A DNA stretch of 13,630 nt from an uncultured Spartobacteria bacterium (lineage in GTDB: Bacteria > Verrucomicrobiota > Verrucomicrobiia > Chthoniobacterales > JAATET01), in assembly GCA_937901895.1 (NCBI GenBank), contig CALGTD010000103.1, positions 1-13,630 on the forward strand, written 5' to 3'. This document shows, one piece after another, positions 1 through 8,400 of this stretch. Under the pieces are notes generated by a model that was not told where the DNA came from, did not search any database, and saw only the letters and a program-made list of their open reading frames with translations. Both the position numbers and the translations under genes were made by a program. The number at the start of each line of letters is the position of its first letter. Position 1 is the first letter of the stretch.

Positions 1-24
1 GCGTGGGTTGCGGCGTGGGTTGCG
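1..24. repeat. Two tandem 12-bp units (GCGTGGGTTGCG)
   Basis: Units at 1-12 and 13-24 are identical, and a related third unit follows from 25. On the minus strand they encode repeated Pro-Thr-Pro-Gln in the linker of the beta-propeller protein. The array may continue beyond the left edge. Such repeats vary in length by slippage, and the coding frame is kept because the unit is a multiple of three. Confidence 0.75.
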
Positions 25-1267
25 GCGTGGGTGCCGGGGTCGGTGTGGGCGTCGGATCCGGAGTGGGCGTCGGATCCGGAGTGGGCTCCGCGTGCACCAA
101 TTCGACACGGAAGGCTGACAACTTCCCCGGTGGTCCAAACTCGAACCGGCTCGCGACGTAGAGCCAGCCGTTCGCGTAACTCAAATCCCCTCCTGCCGGG
201 AGTGTCTGCAGAAGCTGCCTCGAACTCCGCTCGAAAACGAAAGTCTTCTCCTTGCTCGCAACCAGCACCCGATCCCGGGTCACGATCGGCTGGCTCAGCA
301 ATGACTCGGTCGCATCGAAAGAACCCGCGGGCTGTCCGGAATCTGCATCGAACACTTTGACGGCATTTTTCGTGCAGGCATACACAAGGCCATCCGCCAC
401 GGCAGGAATGCCGGAAAATTCTCCACTGACATTCCACAACTCCGTCTGCGTGTTGAGGCCAAATGCCTTCAATCCCTCCCGACAGGCCACAAAGGCACGA
501 CCGCCGGACGCCACCACGGTATTCGTCCACGCCCAGGCATTCGGCGTCGTTTTTGCCCAGATCGTTGCACCGGTCTCCGGTTCGGACGCTCGGAACTCTC
601 CTCTCACGCAGGTGTAAAGCACTCCGTCCGCGTAGGTCGGAGTCCACTCGTCCTCCTGAGGCTGAGTCACAAAAAACTTCTGCTCACCGGACCTGGCATC
701 GAACCGATACATTCCGCCGTAAGATCCCCCGCAAACCCAGATATCGTTCCCGAGAATGGTCGGGGCCATGTAGCGCTCCCATTGCGCCGCGTGAGGGGCG
801 GCCCATTTCAATTTGCCCGTCTTCGCATCAATGCACCACAGGTGCGTGTCGCCGGAATGGTTTCCCCGCTGAAAGTAGAGAAACCCACACGAGTAGCTGG
901 GGGGGTTCACCGAATAGGCGTTCGCCAGAGGATATTTCCACAGGACCGCGCCGGTGTCCGCCGCCAGCGCCCCGGCATGCATGCCATCAATGAAATAGCC
1001 GTTCGTCGTGTAAAAAATCTTCCCCTCCGCGACGACAACCGGGTTGATCGGAACGTCGAAATCGACCGACCACTCCTCATGGAAAGAATTCGGACCAACG
1101 ATTGCAGGGTAGTAACCCGTGTGAGCCGGACCGTTGCCCTGCGTTTTCCAAGCGCCAGAATCTCCGCTCCCCTGCGGAAAGGGTGTCGGTGCTTGCTCGG
1201 ACGCAAACGCCTGCCCAGCAAATACAAGTGAAATCCCGGCAATAACCCAGGCTGAACGCGTCCTCAT
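1..1267 (-). CDS. Secreted PQQ-type beta-propeller protein with Pro/Thr linker, C-terminus outside the window
   Basis: This is the first 422 codons of an open frame that begins at an ATG (CAT at 1265-1267) and leaves the window on the left with no stop. Residues 1-22 form a signal peptide (MRTRSAWVIAGISLVFAGQA, then FA) with probable cleavage AFA|SEQ, so the product is exported. Residues about 40-390 contain repeated blade-like segments ending in a turn and an aromatic strand: ALAADTGAVLWKYPL (100-114), LWCIDAKTGKLKWA (143-156), YRFDARSGEQKFF (187-199), RASEPETGATIWA (226-238), VKVFDADSGQPAGSF (303-317). This is the PQQ/BamB-like propeller pattern. No catalytic site is visible, so binding or scaffolding is as likely as dehydrogenase activity. 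From about residue 394 a PTPDPTPTPDPT linker starts and implies a further, unseen C-terminal domain. The start has no clear ribosome-binding site. It follows the 1289-2299 gene by 21 bp and is probably co-transcribed with it. Confidence 0.82.
   Translation of the reverse strand, partial: MRTRSAWVIAGISLVFAGQAFASEQAPTPFPQGSGDSGAWKTQGNGPAHTGYYPAIVGPNSFHEEWSVDFDVPINPVVVAEGKIFYTTNGYFIDGMHAGALAADTGAVLWKYPLANAYSVNPPSYSCGFLYFQRGNHSGDTHLWCIDAKTGKLKWAAPHAAQWERYMAPTILGNDIWVCGGSYGGMYRFDARSGEQKFFVTQPQEDEWTPTYADGVLYTCVRGEFRASEPETGATIWAKTTPNAWAWTNTVVASGGRAFVACREGLKAFGLNTQTELWNVSGEFSGIPAVADGLVYACTKNAVKVFDADSGQPAGSFDATESLLSQPIVTRDRVLVASKEKTFVFERSSRQLLQTLPAGGDLSYANGWLYVASRFEFGPPGKLSAFRVELVHAEPTPDPTPTPDPTPTPTPAPTPQPTPQPT
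51..86. repeat. Two tandem 18-bp units encoding PTPDPT
   Basis: The unit GTCGGATCCGGAGTGGGC occurs exactly at 51-68 and 69-86. Read on the minus strand, it gives the Pro-Thr-Pro-Asp-Pro-Thr pattern of the protein's linker. It is a coding minisatellite, not a CRISPR: there are no spacers. Confidence 0.85.
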
Positions 1268-1288
1268 GTTGGTCTTTGGTTGATTCCC

Positions 1289-2299
1289 TTACGGAGCCCT
1301 CCGCACCGTCACCTCGCTTGTGCCGGCGAGGCCGCTGTCGCTGCGGGCCAGGACTTCGATGCGGGAGCTGCCTTTGGGAACTCGCACGCTGGCGCTCCAT
1401 TTGCGGTCGCCCTCGGCGTTGCGGTAGCGGGTTGGCTTGCCGCCGCGGTGAATGCGGTAGCGCACCTTCACGATGCGATTGCCCATCGAGGCGCTTGCGC
1501 CGCCACGCAAACCGACCGTCGATTCCGTGGTGCGGATCGTGCGCGGGCCGCGAATCTTCACGACCGGTGCGTCACCGATGAAGGCCGTGTAGGCAAGGCC
1601 GCCGATATACATCTGGAGGAAGCTGTTGCTGTTGGGTTCGCCGAAATACGGCTGGAAAAGGCCGAATGCATCGAGGGAGAAGGTGCCGGTCTCGCCCTCG
1701 GGCACGTCGAGGATCGACGCGATTCCGTTCACCTTCGCGACGAGGCGGCCGTTGCCGCGCTTGCCGCCGGTGGGATTCCATTCGTAGGACCATTTCAAGG
1801 AGTTCCCGGCGCGACTGACCGGAAGCACGAACGGCGCGCCAACGTAGGCCGTGCCGTCGGAAAACTCGAGCACGGCCTGGCACTCCACGGCCCCCTCGCC
1901 CGCTCCGTTGAACGCGATGCCGACACACTGGACGTAGCGGTTGAAACGCTGAGAGAAGTGCCCGACATACGCGGTGGTCACGAAGGGCGGACGCCCGCTC
2001 GCACGCAGGAGCGCAACCCGCCCGCTTGCGGAAAACGGCATGTTCCGGTCGAGCGCACCGCCGAGGAAGACGTCCGCGTAGCGGTTGAAATACCGCACCG
2101 GCCGCAGGATGCCGCCGGCCGCGCCGGTGCCGCCCGTCACCCGGGTCGGCTCCCATCCGTAGAATTGCGTGGAATAGGTTTGTTTCCAGTTCCTCGGTGA
2201 ATCCGCGAATTGCTCGCCACGCATGTAGGGCACGGGAGCGGCATTCGCCACGCCCGCCACGAAGCAACCCAGAAGAACAAGAGCGGCGCGGACAATCAT
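1289..2299 (-). CDS. Exported protein, jelly-roll-like body with C-terminal Ig-like domain, function unknown
   Basis: This gene encodes 336 residues. The frame stays open far upstream, but the ATG at 2299 is chosen because a GGGGA ribosome-binding site lies 6 nt before it and the protein then opens with a signal peptide, MIVRAALVLLGCFVAGVANA|AP (cleavage after residue 20). Residues about 21-245 are rich in beta-strand and aromatic residues. They include EWNPTGGKRGNGRLVAKVNG (173-192) and LDAFGLFQPYFGEPNSN (209-225), which resemble concanavalin-like jelly-roll proteins of Verrucomicrobiota and Planctomycetota. Residues about 246-336 (VVKIRGPRTIRTTES... VPKGSSRIEVLARSDSGLAGTSEVTV) look like a bacterial Ig-like domain ending in a basic tail. 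No catalytic motif was recognised. The gene is divergent from the 2405 gene and lies just upstream of the PQQ propeller gene. A carbohydrate- or surface-binding role is only a guess. Confidence 0.8.
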   Translation of the reverse strand: MIVRAALVLLGCFVAGVANAAPVPYMRGEQFADSPRNWKQTYSTQFYGWEPTRVTGGTGAAGGILRPVRYFNRYADVFLGGALDRNMPFSASGRVALLRASGRPPFVTTAYVGHFSQRFNRYVQCVGIAFNGAGEGAVECQAVLEFSDGTAYVGAPFVLPVSRAGNSLKWSYEWNPTGGKRGNGRLVAKVNGIASILDVPEGETGTFSLDAFGLFQPYFGEPNSNSFLQMYIGGLAYTAFIGDAPVVKIRGPRTIRTTESTVGLRGGASASMGNRIVKVRYRIHRGGKPTRYRNAEGDRKWSASVRVPKGSSRIEVLARSDSGLAGTSEVTVRRAP

Positions 2300-2305
2300 A
2301 AGCAA

Positions 2306-2310
2306 TCCCC
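2306..2310 (-). promoter_or_regulatory. Ribosome-binding site GGGGA of the jelly-roll protein gene
   Basis: TCCCC on the plus strand reads GGGGA on the minus strand, 6 nt before the ATG at 2299. It decides the start within a much longer open frame. It is the only clear Shine-Dalgarno-like site found among the ten starts in the window. Confidence 0.6.
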
Positions 2311-2404
2311 GCGCATCCTGCCCGCGATGTCCGGCGGTGGCAAGGCGGGAGCCGATAAAACTCCGCTGTCGCCAACCGGACGATACGGATGCTAGACAGC
2401 AACC

Positions 2405-3178
2405 GTGCCACGTCAGAAACGCAAGTCCGCCGGAGGGAAAAAGAAGAAGCTCCAGGCGGCGCTCGCTCCCTCGGTTCCGGAGCCGGCAACAGTGCCCACG
2501 CGCTGGGTGAAATTCGTTGTTGCCCTCTTTCTGCTCCCGCCCGCCTGGGTGTTGACGCAGACGTTCTTCACGGTGTTTGCCCGGGCGACGTTGCACGAGC
2601 AATTCTGGGCAACCGAGGAGTTCTGGTTCTTCGGGCTCGGCCTGCTGATCTGGCTCGTCGCCTTCTTCGCGCTGCCTCGACCGATGTGGATCTATGTCTT
2701 CGGCCACGAACTCACACACGCCCTGACCGTGTGGGCGATGGGCGGTCGTGTGAGCCAGATTCGGATCACCCCGAACGGCGGACACATCCTGTCGGACCGC
2801 GTGAACACGTGGATCGCTCTCGCGCCGTATTTTTTCCCGCTCTACAGCATCCTCGTGATCGCCATCTATGGCGCGGCCGGGCTCGTTTGGGATGTCACGC
2901 CCTTTCGCCCGGTGCTCTACATGCTCATCGGTGCGACGTGGGGATTTCATATTACCTTCACCCTCTGGATGATTCCGCGCGGGCAGACGGACCTGACCTA
3001 TGGCGGCACGTTCTATTCGATCGTGATCATCTACATCCTGAACCTCGTGGTTCTCTCGATCTTTCTCATCGTGGCATCGGAGGGACTGACCTTCCCGTCG
3101 TTCGGGCGGGAATTGCTGCGGCATACGTGGGAGTTTCTGGAACTCACCACGCGGGTTCTGCAGACCGTGCGGCGTTGA
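2405..3178 (+). CDS. Polytopic membrane protein with HELTH zinc-metalloprotease motif (M50-like)
   Basis: The product has 257 residues. The start is GTG at 2405, which gives a lysine-rich cytoplasmic N-terminus (MPRQKRKSAGGKKKK). No ribosome-binding site is visible, so the start is uncertain. About six hydrophobic segments are seen (roughly 35-55, 71-90, 92-108, 137-160, 167-190, 202-225). The third carries GHELTHAL with HELTH at 101-105, the HExxH zinc motif placed in a membrane helix as in M50 (site-2-protease-like) peptidases. GGRVSQIRITPNGGH (113-127) follows in the manner of the beta-strand loop after the M50 active site. The classic NPDG/LDG second motif is missing. Asp196 in RGQTDLTYGG could be the third metal ligand, as in shorter M50-like families (inference). 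Intramembrane proteolysis is therefore possible but unproven, and substrates are unknown. The downstream methyltransferase overlaps its stop by 4 bp. Confidence 0.78.
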   Translation: MPRQKRKSAGGKKKKLQAALAPSVPEPATVPTRWVKFVVALFLLPPAWVLTQTFFTVFARATLHEQFWATEEFWFFGLGLLIWLVAFFALPRPMWIYVFGHELTHALTVWAMGGRVSQIRITPNGGHILSDRVNTWIALAPYFFPLYSILVIAIYGAAGLVWDVTPFRPVLYMLIGATWGFHITFTLWMIPRGQTDLTYGGTFYSIVIIYILNLVVLSIFLIVASEGLTFPSFGRELLRHTWEFLELTTRVLQTVRR

Positions 3179-4200
3179 GCGGGCCTCTCGAATTCCTGCT
3201 GACGCTCCAGGCGGAATGCGGCGGAGCGATTCCGATCGAGCGATACATCCGCGAGGCGCTGTATCACCCGGAGTTTGGCTACTATGCACGGAACATCCGC
3301 GGCGTCGGCCGGCGCGGGGACTTCGCAACCTCCGCAAGCCTGGGGACGGCGCTGGGCGGCGCAATCGCCCACTGGCTCTCCGCCAATCGACCAACCCGCG
3401 GGAAATGGCACGTCATCGAGGCGGGTGCGGGCTCTGGCGTTCTGGCACAGACGATCCTGCGCAGTCTGGGGTTTTTCGGGCGACTCGGCCTCGTCTACCA
3501 CATCGTGGAGACCTCGCCGGTCCTGCGCGGGGAACAGCAACGCCTGCTCCGCGGCCGGCGGGTCCGCTGGCATGCCGACATGCGCGAGGCGCTCGGCGCC
3601 TGCGACGGGAGGGCCTTGATTCTCTCCAACGAATTGATCGACGCGTTCCCGTGCCGGGTCTTCGAATCCGACGGCACGCACTGGCGGGAGCTCGGCGTCC
3701 GCATCGACGGAGGAAGAATCTCGGAATGCACGATCGACCGGGAACCGCCGCCCAGCACGGCCTTCGAGGCACCATGCGTTCGCGGGCAGCGCGTCGAGGT
3801 CCAGACCACGGCGGCGGAGTGGTTCGCCTCGTGGTCCTCCGAAGCGAAGGACGCGAAGCTGCTCACGATCGACTACGGCGACACGATGCCCGGACTCTAT
3901 CACCGCCGCCCCGGCGGCACCCTGCGCGCGTATTTTCACCATCAACGCTGCGAGGGGCCGGCGGTTTATCACCGGTTCGGAAAACAGGACATCACCTGCG
4001 ACGTGAACTTCAGCGACCTCCGCGCCTGGACCGAACGCTGCGGATGGCGCACCGAGGCGCTCATCACCCAGGCCGCGTTCCTGCAGGATCACGGCGAACA
4101 CGGCTTCAGCGGCCTGCACGACGCCCAGCTCGCGGCACACACCGGCGCGGGGGAGGCGTTCAAGGTGCTGGTGCAATCAAAGCAGGAAGGCGCCGGTTGA
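3175..4200 (+). CDS. MidA-family (COG1565/NDUFAF7-like) class I SAM-dependent methyltransferase
   Basis: 341 residues starting at TTG 3175, which overlaps the preceding TGA stop as TTGA. This start gives MSGPLEFLLTLQAECGGAIP, matching where family members begin, and no ATG or GTG in frame fits better. Family signatures appear in order: LYHPEFGYYAR (29-39), RRGDFATSASLGTALG (46-61), the SAM-binding glycine loop EAGAGSGVLA (82-91), SNELIDAFPCRVF (151-163), TIDYGD (231-236), and QDITCDVNFSDL (271-282). Length is a little below the usual 350-400. In mitochondria the relative NDUFAF7 dimethylates an arginine of a complex I subunit. The bacterial substrate is not established and may be the NuoD-type subunit (inference). 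The protein should be cytosolic. The overlap suggests translational coupling with the membrane protease-like gene. Start confidence is lower than family confidence. Confidence 0.9.
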   Translation: MSGPLEFLLTLQAECGGAIPIERYIREALYHPEFGYYARNIRGVGRRGDFATSASLGTALGGAIAHWLSANRPTRGKWHVIEAGAGSGVLAQTILRSLGFFGRLGLVYHIVETSPVLRGEQQRLLRGRRVRWHADMREALGACDGRALILSNELIDAFPCRVFESDGTHWRELGVRIDGGRISECTIDREPPPSTAFEAPCVRGQRVEVQTTAAEWFASWSSEAKDAKLLTIDYGDTMPGLYHRRPGGTLRAYFHHQRCEGPAVYHRFGKQDITCDVNFSDLRAWTERCGWRTEALITQAAFLQDHGEHGFSGLHDAQLAAHTGAGEAFKVLVQSKQEGAG

Positions 4201-4216
4201 GTTCGGGAAGCGTTTC

Positions 4217-4259
4217 GCGGGAATTGCAAGATTCCGCAAAGCTATCTACACATTCCGCA
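4217..4259 (+). promoter_or_regulatory. Possible operator: repeated ATTCCGCA sites before the XylR-like gene
   Basis: ATTCCGCA occurs at 4231-4238 and again at 4252-4259, 21 bp apart (two helical turns) on the same face. The first copy also faces an inverted GGAAT at 4220-4224, giving GGAAT-N6-ATTCC. All of this lies in the 58-bp gap between the MidA-family gene and the regulator, and the last copy touches the ATG. Direct repeats two turns apart are the arrangement AraC-family proteins often bind, so autoregulation is plausible. The repeats are short and could be chance. Confidence 0.4.
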
Positions 4260-5479
4260 TGGCCCGAAAGCGGATCAAACGCGTGCTCGTCGCCGCGACG
4301 GATGACACCCCCCTCGGAGTTCCATTGCTCGACGGCATCACCGCCTTCACGAAACAGGCCGAGCCCTGGCTGATCTGCCCGACCAGCAACGGCGAACAAC
4401 TCCTCGACATCGTCGAACACGTGAAGCCGGACGGCCTGATTGTCGCCCGGGTTTCCACTCCCCTCCCCATCGAGAAGATCGCGGCGCTGGACATCCCCTG
4501 CATCTTTGTCGGCATTTCCGAGGCCGCCGCAAACCGGCACCCCGTTCTCATCGGCGACCATCCCTTGATTGGCCGCACCGGCGCCAGCCACCTCCTGGAA
4601 ACGCAGGCGATTTCCTACGGATTCGTCGGCTTCGCGGACACCGTTTTTTCCGAGCGCCGTCGCGACGCCTTCCTGGAGGAGATCCGCAACCGCGGCCATT
4701 CTCCGCACTCGTTCGACTTTCCGCCATTCGTCCCCGGCACTGACGCAATGAACCCCTACGGGCGCGAGGCCACTTCGGGCCACTTCGCAAAATGGCTGCT
4801 CGGTCTGCCGCGTCCGATTGCGCTCATGGCCGCCAACGACCAGCTCGCGCACCTGATCGCCCTGGCATGCATCCAGATGCAGCTGCGCATTCCCGAGGAT
4901 GTCGCCCTGCTCGGTGTGGACGACATCCACCGCTACTGCCAGACCGTCTTCCCTCCACTCTCAACCATCCGTGCGCCGGTTGCGGAGATCGGCTGGGAGG
5001 CTGCGCGCCTGTTGAATGAATGGATGCACGGACGCCGGCCCGAGGCGGGCGTGCGCGCATTTTCCAACATCGAGCTCGTTGCGCGGCAGTCCACACAGAT
5101 TCACCGCGTGGATGATGAGATCATCTCCCGCGCGCTCGTTTTCATTCAGGAAAACATCGAGCGGCACTTCAGCGTCTCGGATATCCAGGCCCATGTCGGC
5201 GCCTCCCGACGCACCCTTGAGCTGCGCTTTCAGGAAGTGCTTGGCCGCACCCCGCTCATCGAGATCCGGCGTCAACGCATCGAGCATGCCAAGAAACTCC
5301 TCGCCGACACGACGGAGCCGGTTCACCGCATCTCGAAACGCTGCGGATTCAACAGCACGACGCGCTTTTGCATCGTCTTTCGCGAGCAAACCGGCCAGCG
5401 CCCCCTCTCCTACCGGCGCAAGATCAATCCCTCCGTCCATCGCCGACACACCGAGAGCAGCGATCGCCAGGAACGCTAG
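4259..5479 (+). CDS. XylR-like transcription regulator: LacI-type ligand-binding domain fused to AraC helix-turn-helix
   Basis: 406 residues from ATG 4259, with no clear ribosome-binding site. Residues about 6-278 are a LacI/GalR-like periplasmic-binding fold without the usual N-terminal LacI helix-turn-helix. Hallmarks are HVKPDGLIV (54-62), RPIALMAANDQLAH (185-198), RIPEDVALLGVDD (210-222), PPLSTIRAPVAEIGWEAARLL (232-252). Residues about 285-388 form an AraC-type DNA-binding domain with two helix-turn-helix units: FSVSDIQAHVGASRRTLELRF (304-324) and PVHRISKRCGFNSTTRFCIVF (354-374). This architecture is that of E. coli XylR, which activates xylose genes, and such fusions are abundant in Verrucomicrobiota and relatives. 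The ligand is probably a sugar but cannot be read from sequence. No sugar catabolic operon adjoins. Its stop codon overlaps the stop of the convergent PHP chimera gene. Auto- or neighbour control is possible. Confidence 0.92.
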   Translation: MARKRIKRVLVAATDDTPLGVPLLDGITAFTKQAEPWLICPTSNGEQLLDIVEHVKPDGLIVARVSTPLPIEKIAALDIPCIFVGISEAAANRHPVLIGDHPLIGRTGASHLLETQAISYGFVGFADTVFSERRRDAFLEEIRNRGHSPHSFDFPPFVPGTDAMNPYGREATSGHFAKWLLGLPRPIALMAANDQLAHLIALACIQMQLRIPEDVALLGVDDIHRYCQTVFPPLSTIRAPVAEIGWEAARLLNEWMHGRRPEAGVRAFSNIELVARQSTQIHRVDDEIISRALVFIQENIERHFSVSDIQAHVGASRRTLELRFQEVLGRTPLIEIRRQRIEHAKKLLADTTEPVHRISKRCGFNSTTRFCIVFREQTGQRPLSYRRKINPSVHRRHTESSDRQER

Positions 5480-8400
5480 CGGGCGTCCACGAGCACGCGC
5501 AGTCGGATGAATCTCCGGATCGCGTCGGCCATCGGAACATTGTCCCTCACGCGCACCCGGTTCATTCCGTCGCTCATGGGAGTCGAGCCGACAACCGTCG
5601 TGAACGCCGGACCCGACTGCCACGAAGCAAGGCTCGCGGAAACCTCCACGACATAGTGAATGTCCGGCGCATCGGCACGGGCCATGTAATCGAGCGAAAG
5701 ATAATCGCTGTCGCCGGCGGTGATCCGGCCGGCCGTCGGCAGGCGTGAATGCGCAGGATCGGCAGGACCGAGCTTCATGGCATAGCGAAGGAGATTCGTG
5801 AGTCCGTCCGCACCCGGAATTCCATCCGGCGCCGCGGCCGGGTTGTCGATGCTGCCGTAGTGCTCGATCTGCCAGAGCTGAAAGGCCGTGAGCGGCGTGG
5901 CGATGATGCGAAACTCGTCGATGCGGACCTTCTCGCCAACGATCGACGCAAAGACACCGACCGCATCGACCTCCGTCGCGGAGAGCGGTGCGGTCGGGGC
6001 ATCGCCAACCGCAAGCGTCGATGCGTCGAGCGTGCGCCACGCGGCCGGACTTCCGTCGAACACAAAGTCCTGCGGCGTCCAGACGCTGTTGCCGCTCGAG
6101 TCGGAGAACGTTTGCGCCGAGACATACCAGGAATCGCCGATCCGGACGGCCACCCGCGTCGTGTTCGATGGCGAGCCATTTCGCGTGTAAAAAGACACCC
6201 CTGCCAACGCGGACTTGTCCAGTGCGTCACCGACCTCCACCCAAGCGAGCACGGGGTTCACCACGGTGTTCAGCCCCATCACAAGGTAACCGGGCGTGCC
6301 CGCAGCGCCGGCGTTGTTGTTGGCAATGTTCGGCGAATTGAGCGGCACGGGAATGCTCGAAGTGTAATCGACCACCGCGCCTCCCGAGGATTTCCCAAGC
6401 GTCCGCCAGCCGGTCGCCGAGCCGATCGGCGTGTCCGCTCCGGCTTCGACGCCCTGCGTAAAATGCTCGATGAGCACATCCGTCCAGCCGGGAGTCGCAA
6501 CGACCTCGGAAGAGTTTGCGCTTTCTGAAGACCCCACTGCGGCGACCACGTAATAATACGACGTGCCGTTGGTGAGTCCGTCGTCCGTGTAGCTCGTTCC
6601 TTCCGTGGTGCCCACCGTTTCGTATGGCCCGCCCGCAGTGAGGGAGCGCTTGATCGTGTAGCTCGAGGCCCCGGTGGCCGCTGTCCATTTCAACGTGACA
6701 CTGCGATTGTCGGAGGTTGCGGAAAGCCCTGCGGGAACGGCCGGCGGTGGCGTGCCGGTGACCGTGAAGTTCAGCGTGAGCGCCTCGCCTGCCGTGGAGT
6801 TTTGGTAGGGCGTTGCCGTGAGCGTGTGAGAGCCGGATGCAAGCTCGACCGGCGCGTAGTCGTATCCCGGGCTGTCGCCGACGCCAGGCGCGTCCGAGGT
6901 CGGTGCGACGGTGTAGGGCCAGTTCGTTTCGGCGACCGTCCTGCCGTCGAGATTCAGCACCACGCGACTGACGACCCACGGGCTCGTATTCGCCCGGAGC
7001 GCGAGATTCGCCGGCAGCTTCGACCGATCGAGCACGGCATTCTGCGGGATCGGATCATACCCATAAATTGGTGCGTCGGTATCCGCGTCGAAGAGCGTGA
7101 AGCCCGTGACGCGTCCCGCGACCAGCGGCGGATTCGCCGGCTCGACCAGCCAGTGCGGCTGGGTGAAGGCGCCGTTTCTCGCGACGTCCCAGAATTCGAA
7201 TCGCACCCATTTCGCATCGGAGAGGTCTGCATCGATCTCGATTGTCCCGCGGCCGAATTCGCGAAGATCCACGAGCGACTTCCTCACTTTGTGGACGCCG
7301 TCGTCGTTGCCCCAGGTGATCTCGGCGAAAGCCGGCGGGAAATACCATTCCACGTCGGCGGAGACGCCATTCTCCGTGACATCCCACGAGTGAATGAGCA
7401 CCTCTCCCGTCGTCGTAAAGTATCGTCCGTTCTTCAACGCATCGACCACCGTGCTCCAGTCATCCTTCGGCGGCATCCCGGGCAGCTGCACGTAGTTGAC
7501 GTTGAGGTGCGTGTAGAGCTCGTGATTCGGATGCGCCTCGAACGTGTCGGTTTCGCCGAATTGATATTTGCGATAGCCCCACTGCGCCGTGTCGTCCATC
7601 AGCTCGAACGACCGGTAGCCGAGGCGGTCCTTCGAAAAGTCCATCGGCATCGCCTTCCACCCTCCGGTTTGGAAAAGCGGATCGCGGTAAAAATCGGTGT
7701 CCACGTAACTGTCCGGTTCGAAGCGTGAGCCTTTCACCCGCGGATGCGAGCTCCACGCGATGCCACCCTCGTCCCGGAGGAGCTGCAGCATGCGCGAGGA
7801 GTCACCGACTTGATACACCACTGGATACGTCACACCATCGGACACGACATTGGTCTGCCGGTAGGTGCGTCCCCCCTGCCCCGGCCAGCCGGTAAAATAG
7901 ACGGGCTTCGGAAACATGTAGGACCAGTGCCCGCCGAAGAAGTTGTTGTATTCCTCGCTCGGCAAAAAGAGGAACTCATCGTCCGAGTGCTGCGCGCAGA
8001 GCTGGAACATGTCGCGCAGCTGGGAGAGTCGCGGCTGGGTATTGTTGAACGGATTCCCAGGACCGTGAAACTCCTGGACGTTCGCGATCTGCACGCCGAG
8101 CGCCTTCATGGCCTGCTTGAATGGCGTGAAGAGATCCCGCCGCCGCGATCGCCACTCCATCACCATCTCCGGATGGAAATGGATGACCAACTTGTAGTGG
8201 CCATCGACCGGCTTGTAGAAGTCCCCGTTCGTGTAGGTCAGCACACGGTCGAGCGTCTGCTGCGGAGTCCCCGTCCCGATCAGCAGGAAAAAATCCATCC
8301 TCTGCGTGGCGCCCTTGGGCGCATCGATCCATGGCCGGTAACGCAGATCCGCACTCGGAGACATTCGCGTGCCGAAAAACGTCTTTCCCGCCTGCAGGTA

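Noticed and set aside
1..86. Possible CRISPR-like direct repeats
   Set aside because: Units are directly adjacent without spacers and encode a Pro/Thr linker in frame.
2250..2299. Lipoprotein signal (LLGC) in the jelly-roll protein
   Set aside because: The Cys lies at residue 11 with a very short n-region and only one basic residue. A standard cleavage site VANA|AP at residue 20 fits better.
1289..3394. Long minus-strand open frame of 701 codons
   Set aside because: Only the last 336 codons code: they begin with an SD-preceded ATG and signal peptide. The rest is antisense to the membrane protein and MidA genes and has Arg/Glu-rich, low-complexity composition.
3031..4176. Minus-strand open frame opposite the MidA gene
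   Set aside because: No recognisable motif. The plus strand carries clear family signatures over the same bases; typical high-GC shadow frame.
2389..4200. Long plus-strand open frame of 603 codons
   Set aside because: Its first part is an out-of-frame reading of the HELTH membrane protein. Family similarity begins only at the TTG at 3175.
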